Source: Sphingobacteriia bacterium RIFOXYC2_FULL_35_18 (GTDB taxonomy: Bacteria; Bacteroidota; Bacteroidia; Chitinophagales; Chitinophagaceae). Taken from it: a DNA stretch of 64,000 nt. A program made the translations under genes and the position numbers. This document shows, one piece after another, positions 18,647-24,967 of the stretch (the first letter of the stretch is position 1; each line of letters begins with the position of its first letter). Where the stretch lies: NCBI GenBank assembly GCA_001829005.1, contig MIAG01000010.1, forward strand, positions 58,869 to 122,868. The letters are read 5' to 3'. The notes under the pieces are model-generated. The model saw nothing but the letters and a program-made list of their open reading frames with translations, did not search any database and was not told the DNA's origin.

Positions 18647-18654
18647 ACTTTTGT
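18647..18654 (+). promoter_or_regulatory. Promoter-like -7 element (TACTTTTG) just before pyrE
   Basis: TACTTTTG matches the Bacteroidota TAnnTTTG -7 consensus. It ends only three bases before the pyrE ATG, so a transcript from it would have almost no leader. The match could be chance; no matching -33 element was seen at standard spacing. Confidence 0.4.
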
Positions 18655-18657
18655 GTT

Positions 18658-19287
18658 ATGACAAATGAAAAAGCAGTTGCAGAAAAATTATTGCAAGTTC
18701 AGGCCATTAAATTGAGCCCTGACCAACCGTTTACTTGGGCTAGTGGATGGAAGAGCCCAATTTATTGTGACAATAGAAAAGTATTGTCTTTTCCCTATGT
18801 GAGAGATTTTATCAAGAGCGAATTGTGCAGTGTCATATTTGAACAATATCCTGAAGCAACGGTGTTAGCTGGTGTGGCAACAGCAGGTATCCCTTGGGGA
18901 GCAATGGCCGCCGATCAACTAAAACTTCCTTTTATTTATGTAAGACCCAAACCCAAAGAACATGGATTGGGTAATCAAATTGAAGGGGCGCTTGAGCCAG
19001 GGCAGCGGGTATTGGTAATAGAGGATCTCATTTCAACGGGCAAAAGTAGTTTGCAAGTGGTAGATGTTTTAAAAGCCGCTGGGGCTGAAATAGTAGGAAT
19101 GATTTCCATATTTAACTACGGATTTGAAGCGGCAACTAATGCTTGTGCTAATGCGGGGGTAAAAACCAGCAGTTTAACCAACTATCCAACCATGATAGAA
19201 TTGGCTATTGAAAAGGGATTGGTAACAGCGGATACCAAAGAAACTTTGCTAAATTGGAGTAAGGATCCGTCTAATTGGGGGAAATAA
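18658..19287 (+). CDS. pyrE: Orotate phosphoribosyltransferase
   Basis: PyrE converts orotate and PRPP to orotidine 5'-phosphate. The 209-residue protein has the orotate-site segment FTWASGWKSPIYCDNR (~25-40) and the PRPP loop VLVIEDLISTGKSS (~120-133). ATG 18658 gives the usual MTNEKAVAEKLL start; the frame is open for nine more codons upstream without support. Together with pyrR-pyrB 1.4-2.8 kb upstream it makes a loose pyrimidine cluster. A small HMA-like gene follows after 13 bases. Confidence 0.97.
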   Translation: MTNEKAVAEKLLQVQAIKLSPDQPFTWASGWKSPIYCDNRKVLSFPYVRDFIKSELCSVIFEQYPEATVLAGVATAGIPWGAMAADQLKLPFIYVRPKPKEHGLGNQIEGALEPGQRVLVIEDLISTGKSSLQVVDVLKAAGAEIVGMISIFNYGFEAATNACANAGVKTSSLTNYPTMIELAIEKGLVTADTKETLLNWSKDPSNWGK

Positions 19288-19300
19288 ATTGTCTAATTAT

Positions 19301-19702
19301 ATGCGTAAAATACTATTCATTTTCGGTTTAACAGTTGCTTCCAGTGCATTTGCGCAACAACCTAAGCAACAATGGGTAACCATTAAATCGGCCAATTTAA
19401 AGTGCTGGGAATGCAAAGACAAGTTAGAAAAATACTTAGTACAAGCCAATAAGTCTACCATGGAGTCTGGGCTTATTCAATGGAAAATCAATCTGTTACA
19501 AGGGGAAATTAAAGTACAATTTTGGCCAGACAGGGCAGATGCAGCTGCAATAAAAGCCGCTTTAAATAATGCGGGGTTTGATGCAGACGACGATAAAGCG
19601 GAGCCAGAGGCCTATGCAACTTTGCCCCCTATTTGCAAAAGAGCAGAAGATGGTGGTGGACCTAAGCCACCCAAGCCTTGTCATATTAAACCCATTCAAT
19701 AG
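19301..19702 (+). CDS. Secreted small HMA-like (heavy-metal-associated fold) protein
   Basis: The 133-residue protein has a signal peptide (MRKILFIFGLTVASSAFAQ). The following ~75 residues have the strand-helix-strand layout of heavy-metal-associated domains, with a CWEC pair (CxxC) at about residues 35-38 after strand 1. The pattern IKVQFWPDRADAAAIKAALNNAGF is typical of HMA helix 2. Two more Cys lie in a Pro/Lys-rich tail. Metal binding is inference. ATG 19301 is chosen over TTG 19289 because it begins the signal peptide. It is probably read through from pyrE. Confidence 0.75.
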   Translation: MRKILFIFGLTVASSAFAQQPKQQWVTIKSANLKCWECKDKLEKYLVQANKSTMESGLIQWKINLLQGEIKVQFWPDRADAAAIKAALNNAGFDADDDKAEPEAYATLPPICKRAEDGGGPKPPKPCHIKPIQ

Positions 19703-19704
19703 GG

Positions 19705-20154
19705 TTATTTAAATAAATTAATTGCTTGTCTTCCCTCATAGTTAAAGGGCAGGGTTTTATAGATTCCTGCCTTTCCCACCCTTACACTTCCTGTTGCCCT
19801 AATCAACATTTCTTTCTTAAACATTAATTGAACAGCATTTTTCATGAGGTTTTGCATATCTACTTCCACCGAAGAGGGTAAAATAAACTCACTCGATTTG
19901 GAAATATGCATTAGTGTGTCCAATTGAAACTTGCCTAAGTAGACATTGTCTAAATAAACATCACTGTCTACTTTTTTAAGATCAAGCCCAAATTTATTGG
20001 GATTGTAAAAGACCAAATCCAAAGACATTTTTGATTTCGAAAAGCCCAATTGGTTTAATTGAAAATTTTTAGCTGAACGGTATTCTAAATCTTTTGGGGC
20101 TTGGCAAGAAGCGATAATTAGCGAAATAAAGGCCAAGAATAGGAGAGTTCTCAC
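19705..20154 (-). CDS. LEA type 2 family lipoprotein
   Basis: The 149-residue protein begins with a lipoprotein signal (SLIIASC, Cys17 when read from GTG 20154). It then has the LEA14/WHy-like pattern LDLVFYNPNKFGLDLKKVD..., with alternating strands. Such proteins sit in the envelope in Bacteroidota, with unknown function. An ATG exists at 20226, but it would put 24 extra charged residues before the signal, so the GTG start is better. It is convergent with the HMA-like gene, two bases apart. Confidence 0.8.
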   Translation of the reverse strand: MRTLLFLAFISLIIASCQAPKDLEYRSAKNFQLNQLGFSKSKMSLDLVFYNPNKFGLDLKKVDSDVYLDNVYLGKFQLDTLMHISKSSEFILPSSVEVDMQNLMKNAVQLMFKKEMLIRATGSVRVGKAGIYKTLPFNYEGRQAINLFK

Positions 20155-20598
20155 GTTGTTATCTTTTATCAAAAGTAGTTGAAATAATCGCTCTATGAAG
20201 GGATTATTTTGGTAACTATATACCACTTACCACCTAATACATATAAGCCATTAGTAATTAGTTATTTATCAAATGTTAGTTATTTATAATATTAGAATTT
20301 ACCAAAATGGAACTTTTTGCTCAAATCAATCTCCGAAAAATTTACGTTAAACAAAGATGTATTAGTGTTATTTATTATTAAATAAAACTTGAAAATTTTG
20401 TTTAAACTTTTGGTAACGATATATCTTTCCATAGGTTTAAAAATGGTTATCAGTTGGTTATAGTATTCATTTTCCTTTTTTAATCCTTTTATATAAAAAA
20501 TATAATTATACGATTGAATTCGTATTGATTTAAAAAAAGTGACAAGATTGTTATATTATGTAAAATATTTCATATAATTGATATGAAAATTTTAGCAA
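20155..20598. other. AT-rich non-coding region, left edge of the accessory island
   Basis: No gene is supported in these ~440 bases. A 12-base direct repeat ttagttatttat occurs at 20258-20269 and 20276-20287. The rest is AT-rich. It separates core genes from a block of small unrecognised genes, so the island boundary probably lies here. Confidence 0.5.
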
Positions 20599-21204
20599 AT
20601 GATAATTTTATTAATGACTTGGGAGGACATTTTTTTAACTGTCTTACTTAATCTTATTTGTGGAATTATTGTTTCTCTGGTTTTCTTGTGGTTTTTATTA
20701 AGATGGCTTCGACCTAAAATTAAAATTTCAGACCAAATATGTTGCACAACAGAACTGGTTATAAATGAAAAAGGGGTAGAAATTGAGATACCTAAATACA
20801 CATTTAAGGTAGTAAATTGTTCAATTTATCATGCTTTTGATGTGAAAATTGAACTTTACGCATTACGCCCTATACCATTGGTTGGTGCTAATTCTAATCT
20901 AAAGCTGATTAAATTAAAGTTAAGAACTAGCGATAGAACCCATATTACACGATTTAGAAAGAAACATCATCAAAAAGACCCCTTTGCATTATTTGCATTT
21001 CTTTTGCATACTAATGACGATCTTCATAAATATTTAGCTGAAAATGAAACATATATAGAATTAAGGATAACATTGAGGCATGGCTTAACCGGATTAGCTG
21101 ACACATTTACGCAACAATACTCAAATCAAGACGTTATTAAAAAGGAACATAAATTCAATTTCGGTGGAAAATTTGACGCAATTCCTAAAAATCGAGCTAT
21201 TTAA
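20599..21204 (+). CDS. Unrecognised protein with N-terminal membrane segment
   Basis: The 201-residue protein has one strong hydrophobic helix (about residues 12-35) followed by basic residues (RWLRPKIK). The long C-terminal part (~40-201) alternates strands, including EIEIPKYTFKVVNCS and IELRITLRHG, and should be cytoplasmic by the positive-inside rule. I recognise no family. A second start at 20614 (MTWEDIF) is possible. Codon use is more AT-rich than in the flanking core genes, in line with acquired DNA. It is followed by a 12-codon mini-ORF and a terminator. Confidence 0.7.
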   Translation: MIILLMTWEDIFLTVLLNLICGIIVSLVFLWFLLRWLRPKIKISDQICCTTELVINEKGVEIEIPKYTFKVVNCSIYHAFDVKIELYALRPIPLVGANSNLKLIKLKLRTSDRTHITRFRKKHHQKDPFALFAFLLHTNDDLHKYLAENETYIELRITLRHGLTGLADTFTQQYSNQDVIKKEHKFNFGGKFDAIPKNRAI

Positions 21205-21242
21205 AAAGAAATCCTATATTTAACCATCAAACTACCATAAAA

Positions 21243-21281
21243 ATGAAAAAATTAATAATTAAAGACGGAGAAGCAGAATAA
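21243..21281 (+). other. 12-codon mini-ORF before a terminator
   Basis: An ATG-started reading frame encodes MKKLIIKDGEAE and stops six bases before a strong hairpin. It could be a very small gene, the remnant of a larger one, or chance. There is no further evidence for translation. Confidence 0.2.
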
Positions 21282-21286
21282 ATTAT

Positions 21287-21316
21287 AAAGGCTAAGATTT
21301 TTTCTTAGCCTTTTTT
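21287..21316. terminator. Bidirectional intrinsic terminator
   Basis: A 10-base-pair perfect stem (aaaggctaag / cttagccttt) has a 7-base loop of mostly T, a T-run on the plus side and A on the other. It closes the plus-strand gene. It also overlaps the 3' end of the convergent small membrane-protein gene. Confidence 0.8.
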
Positions 21317-21511
21317 CTTCTCAATATTATTTTTCCATAAATCGCTTTTAAATATTTTTTTTGCTACTTCCCATATTAACACTGTGTATCCTATAAATCC
21401 TAATATCTTAATTCCGACTTCAAATCTTTCAAAATTATCTAGTGCATATAAATATGGTACTGGATATAATATACCAACGATAACGAAAATAGTTATTAGC
21501 AAATATCTCAT
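21305..21511 (-). CDS. Small unrecognised membrane protein (68 aa)
   Basis: There are two hydrophobic segments (about residues 3-24 and 33-50), and the C-terminus is rich in Lys (NNIEKKKG). Its ATG overlaps the stop of the preceding 98-residue gene (ATGA), which suggests translational coupling. No family is recognised. Confidence 0.55.
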   Translation of the reverse strand: MRYLLITIFVIVGILYPVPYLYALDNFERFEVGIKILGFIGYTVLIWEVAKKIFKSDLWKNNIEKKKG

Positions 21512-21804
21512 TTACTATTTGTTTTTTTTATAGTGTCAGTTATTACATAGAATATGACCATATCTCCGTTTTCTGTAACTGTTGTGTCTTGTTCTTTGTT
21601 GTCGTATTTATCTTCTAAGGAGTTTTTATATTCTAACTCTATTTTTTGGTTGTATTCAATTTTATCTTCCTCCGCTTCGATATAACTCCCATCGCTAGAG
21701 TAACTGGAATAATTTTTCTCTTTTGTAAGAGAATAGATTATTAGAGAAATAACCCCAATACCAATGATAAATCTAAAGGTTTTTATTAGGTTTTCTTTTG
21801 TCAT
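21508..21804 (-). CDS. Unrecognised single-pass membrane protein (98 aa)
   Basis: One hydrophobic segment (about residues 8-25) is followed by a Ser/Tyr patch (NYSSYSSDGSY) and an acidic, Lys-rich soluble part. The topology suggests an inner-membrane anchor with a periplasmic tail. It lies in a three-gene minus-strand run with the 68-residue protein downstream (4-base overlap) and a 49-residue ORF upstream (32-base overlap). No family is recognised. Confidence 0.55.
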   Translation of the reverse strand: MTKENLIKTFRFIIGIGVISLIIYSLTKEKNYSSYSSDGSYIEAEEDKIEYNQKIELEYKNSLEDKYDNKEQDTTVTENGDMVIFYVITDTIKKTNSK

Positions 21805-21922
21805 TTAACTTGGTGCTTGTTTTTTTTAAAGGCGTGGTTAAAGCCTTTTTCATGGCTTCGTCAAATGATAAATTTATTTTTATTGATTCTTTTTTAATTA
21901 TTTTATTTGAAGTTGTTGCCAT
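21773..21922 (-). CDS. Hidden small ORF (49 aa), basic, with SFDEAMKKAL motif
   Basis: This ATG-started frame encodes a Lys-rich 49-residue peptide with the segment INLSFDEAMKKALTTPLKK. Small proteins with a 'sF-e-Al-kall' helix followed by Pro/Lys are common in plasmid- and phage-related loci and are sometimes antitoxin-like; this is an impression, not a match. Its end overlaps the start of the 98-residue gene by 32 bases. The start lies 40 bases from the divergent gene at 21963. Confidence 0.45.
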   Translation of the reverse strand: MATTSNKIIKKESIKINLSFDEAMKKALTTPLKKTSTKLNDKRKPNKNL

Positions 21923-21962
21923 TACCCAAAAATAGTAATAATTTATAGAATAAATTAAGGTA

Positions 21963-22460
21963 ATGAGTTATATAACAGACAATGAAGCTATTGATTTAAT
22001 TATCAATGTTATATATAATGATGGGGATTTTCAATACATACCCATTGAGTACATCCAAGAAAAAACAAACGGAATAATTTTACAATGGGATTTAGAAAGG
22101 TTAATTTTAAAAACTATGGATTTGGGATTTATTAGAACAAGGTCAGATTTTGAAGCATGGGTATTAGCTAGTAGAGGAATAGAAATAATAAAAAAGTATG
22201 GGTCTTATTTGGCATTTGTAAATTATGAGGAGGGTGAAAAGATTAAAAAGGTATATAAGGAAAATTTTGATAGGGCTGTAAAAAACGGCAATTTAATTGC
22301 ATCTGTTATTGTTGCTTTATTTGCTGTATTCGCAACCATATTGTCCATAGACAACAACAAAGAGCGATTGAAGCTAATAGAATCGGAAAAAAATATAGCC
22401 AATAAGATTGATTCTCTAAAAATTTTACTGTTGAAAACGCAACAGCCCAAATTGAAGTAA
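21963..22460 (+). CDS. Unrecognised protein: winged-helix-like N-terminus plus membrane segment
   Basis: In this 165-residue protein, residues 1-80 look like a helical, winged-helix-type module (DNEAIDLIINVIY...ILQWDLERLILKTMDLGFI...). A single membrane helix lies at about 109-128 (NLIASVIVALFAVFATILSI). The rest is a short helical, coiled-coil-like tail rich in Lys and Glu. The overall plan, a wHTH-like head tethered to the membrane, is seen in several Bacteroidota hypothetical proteins of accessory loci. No function can be assigned. Confidence 0.6.
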   Translation: MSYITDNEAIDLIINVIYNDGDFQYIPIEYIQEKTNGIILQWDLERLILKTMDLGFIRTRSDFEAWVLASRGIEIIKKYGSYLAFVNYEEGEKIKKVYKENFDRAVKNGNLIASVIVALFAVFATILSIDNNKERLKLIESEKNIANKIDSLKILLLKTQQPKLK

Positions 22461-22525
22461 TAGTATTTATATATTGATACAAATAGATTCCTTTTAAGTA
22501 TTTCATGTTTATTTTGTTTTATTAA

Positions 22526-23427
22526 TTAATTGGTTATGGTTAATCTCCCTTTGGTATTAGAAATTGCAAACTGGAAGCGGTCTGCATCGGATATTTTACG
22601 GCTATTAAAGCGGTATGATGATTCAGCACAATAACGGTGTAAGTGTTTAGGGCTAACTTGGTGGTATGTTCCGAATATGGTTCGTTTGAATAGTGAAAAG
22701 AATCCCTCAACTGAATTAGTATATGCTATACCACGTTTAAATTCTTTGATATTGTGGTTTACTGCTTCATGTGCTTTAAACTCATTAGCTAATCCAGTAT
22801 AGCTAAGGTGTGAATCGGTCATTATCTCGGCTGTTGGTGCTACATTGTTACGGATAACGTCTTTAAATGTATTATTACCTATAACTGTTAGTCTTGCCTT
22901 GCCATCCCTTTCTAATAATCCCATTACTGCGGTCTTGTTGTCTTTGCCAGTTTCTCTATGGTGTTTTAGTCTTTTACGGTTCATATTCTCAAACTTACCA
23001 CCTACATAGGTTTCATCTACTTCAACTATGTTATCTAAGGGAACATCGGGTTCGAGGTCATTCATCAACAACCTAACTCTATGGAGTACAAACCAAGCGG
23101 TTTTCTGTGTAATCCCTAAATCCCTACTAAGTTGTAAGCTGCTAACTCCTTTTTATGACCAGTAATAAGGTACATAGCAGCCATCCAAACAGATAGTTTA
23201 ACCTTGCTGTTTTCAAATATTGTTCCTACTGTTACGGTAAAATCCTTTTTACATTCTTTATCCTTACAACGAAAAGTCCTGCCATTTTTAAGCCTATAAG
23301 GTTTATTCATACCACAAAAGGGGCAAGTAGGGTTGCCGCCCCACCTCATTTGCTCCATATACTCCCTATATACATTTTCATCGGAGTAAGCAGCCATCAT
23401 TTCCCTTAAATTCTTAAACTGCTGCAT
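22526..23427 (-). pseudogene. IS1595-family (ISXO2-like) transposase, split by a one-base frameshift
   Basis: The first part (from ATG 23427) encodes a zinc-ribbon domain (CPFCG...CKDKECKKDF) and runs to a stop near 23116. The second part carries the ISXO2-like DDE nuclease: VDETYVGGK, MTDSHLSY and SVEGFFSLFKR. The frames meet at an A5GG run (plus 23148-23154). Here the reading CAT AAA AAG GAG should be ...AAG GGA GTT AGC AGC, so one base is missing, or a -1 slip is needed. If the slip is real the gene is functional; otherwise it is a recent pseudogene. Both halves are otherwise intact. Confidence 0.88.
23148..23154 (-). promoter_or_regulatory. Possible -1 slippery site (A5GG) in the transposase
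   Basis: On the minus strand, AAAAAGG lies exactly where the transposase frame breaks. Re-reading one base (-1) here gives the family sequence HKKGVSSLQLSRDLGITQK. A run of A before G is a known slippery context, but the codon before the run does not allow full two-tRNA re-pairing. Confidence 0.3.
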
Positions 23428-23474
23428 TTTTAATTAATTAATTAATTATTCGTAACTAGTGAAAAACTTGTAAT

Positions 23475-23717
23475 ATGATAAAAGACATTAGATATTCTAG
23501 ATTTGACGGAAGAGCCGTAGAAGTTGGATTTTCAACTCAACAAATAGAAAACATCCAAAAAGTTTTAGAAATATTTGAAGATGATTTTAAGCAGTCAAAC
23601 GGTCATATTGATGCTTTTATAAAAGACGATTTAGGTAATATTTCTATAACTATTGAGTGCGAGAATCCCGATTTAAAGGAGCAAATGTATCAGGCGTTAA
23701 AACCCTTTGTCCGCTAG
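23475..23717 (+). CDS. Unrecognised small protein (80 aa)
   Basis: This acidic 80-residue frame starts MIKDIRYSRFDGRAVEVGF and has a central helix (QQIENIQKVLEIFEDDF). It ends with strands and a helix, which looks like a real small globular protein. It starts just outside the transposase gene and shares its last 68 bases with a convergent ORF. No family is recognised. Confidence 0.45.
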   Translation: MIKDIRYSRFDGRAVEVGFSTQQIENIQKVLEIFEDDFKQSNGHIDAFIKDDLGNISITIECENPDLKEQMYQALKPFVR

Positions 23718-23835
23718 TCTTATAATCTTCAAAATTCCATCCAGCTACTACATTAGCCTTTTCAACTAAAACCCATTCTGTGGGGTTTGATGGGTTTATG
23801 AAAATTTCAAGTTCTATTTTAGTATCGCTTTTCAT
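23650..23835 (-). CDS. Doubtful small protein (61 aa)
   Basis: The N-terminal part (MKSDTKIELEIFINPSNPTEW) reads like a folded protein start. The C-terminal third lies antisense to the 80-residue gene and looks less natural (DTFAPLNRDSRTQ). It may be a fragment truncated by the insertion events nearby. Confidence 0.35.
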   Translation of the reverse strand: MKSDTKIELEIFINPSNPTEWVLVEKANVVAGWNFEDYKTSGQRVLTPDTFAPLNRDSRTQ

Positions 23836-24262
23836 TGCTTAATTATTTAATATGTTTTAAAAAATTGTGGAAGGATTTATACAAAATCAGTTATTAGGTA
23901 ACCTTAAATCATCAACTAAAAATCTTAGAGATTATCCCCATTTAAACCAACCAAAACAAAATAGGAGAGTAACTGACCAGCCCAAAAATCAACCATCAAA
24001 AACTAAATACCTTAGAATCGGGCTGTGGGAAGTCGCATATAGTAGCCATTATTTTTCGTATCTTGTATGCTAATGTATTTAGTAATATTGGGCAAAAGGG
24101 GGTGAAAATTAAATACTCAAATATTTAGTAGTATTTAAATTAATTAAACTATTGAAAATAAATAATTTAAAAAGTTTAATTAGTATTAAAATTGATAAAT
24201 TAGTAGCCTCAAAATAAAAGATTCATCCCTTTTAGATAAAAGATTCAACAAGGTAAAATAAA
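23836..24262. other. AT-rich non-coding region before wbqC
   Basis: No convincing gene lies here. Direct repeats are present: tatttagta twice (near 24078 and 24122), and the 12-base ataaaagattca at 24214-24225 and 24236-24247, 22 bases apart just upstream of the WbqC start. This is probably the right edge of the accessory island together with the WbqC promoter region. Confidence 0.45.
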
Positions 24263-24889
24263 ATGAAATTATTAATTGATTATCAATATTTTGGAACAGT
24301 TAATTACTATAAAATGTTGTTTATGTTCAAATATATTGAATTTGAAGAATATGAACGCTACCAAAAAGGGAGTTTTCGCAACCGCACCATCATCGCTGGA
24401 GCCAATGGATTGATTCCACTTTCGGTTCCTTTGCAAAATGGCAGAGATCAACGTGCCCTTTTTAGAGACATCAAAATTTCCTATAAGGACAATTGGATTT
24501 TGCAACATACCCGAGCTTTGGATGCCTGTTATATGCGAGCCCCTTTTTATGAATTTTACCGAGATAACCTTTTTGCATTATTAGCCAGTCAAGAAGAATA
24601 TTTAATGGATTTAGATCGTAAGCTGATTCAATGGGTACTCAAAATGATGAAAGCGAATTTGACCATGACCTTTTCCACTAGTTACCAAAAAGAGCCGGCA
24701 ACTGAATTTCAAGATGGCCGAAACCGTTTCTTGCCTAATCAGGCAATTGCTGTTGAAGACCAAGTAAATTATGGACAGGTCTTTGAAGATCGAATTGGGT
24801 TTCAGCCCAATATGAGTATTTTGGATTTGTTATTTTGTAATGGTCCAGTAGCTACTGGTCTATTGAAAGACAGCAGTAGCCGATTTTAG
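24263..24889 (+). CDS. WbqC family protein
   Basis: The 208-residue protein begins with LLIDYQYFGTVNYYKMLF, like the WbqC opening P-x-QYF-PxxxYx. It continues with the family segments RNRTIIAGANGLIPLSVPL and DNWILQHTRALDACYMRAPFYEFY. WbqC proteins occur near polysaccharide and signal-peptidase genes; the function is unproven, though an acyltransferase-like or glycan role has been proposed. The start of the protein is right after the accessory island, which could have displaced its usual neighbours. Confidence 0.85.
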   Translation: MKLLIDYQYFGTVNYYKMLFMFKYIEFEEYERYQKGSFRNRTIIAGANGLIPLSVPLQNGRDQRALFRDIKISYKDNWILQHTRALDACYMRAPFYEFYRDNLFALLASQEEYLMDLDRKLIQWVLKMMKANLTMTFSTSYQKEPATEFQDGRNRFLPNQAIAVEDQVNYGQVFEDRIGFQPNMSILDLLFCNGPVATGLLKDSSSRF

Positions 24890-24967
24890 CGTGTCTTTAA
24901 TGGGAATTTGCGGTTTATGAAGTATTATTGTTAACCAATTGATGATTTGAGAAAGCCCCCTGAACTG

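Larger units (their letters stand above)
22490..23470. mobile_element. IS1595-type insertion sequence (ends uncertain)
   Basis: The transposase is flanked on both sides by TTAATTAA-type sequence. A weak inverted pair, aagtatttca at 22496-22505 and its near-complement at 23460-23469 (9 of 10), could mark the ends. I could not define target-site duplications, so the boundaries are tentative. Confidence 0.4.

Noticed and set aside
22306..22506. 66-residue minus-strand ORF with hydrophobic segments
   Set aside because: It is antisense to the plus-strand gene at 21963-22460, and its hydrophobicity mirrors that gene's membrane segment.
23867..24073. 68-residue plus-strand ORF before wbqC
   Set aside because: It starts with GTG, has no sensible fold pattern and lies in AT-rich DNA with repeats.
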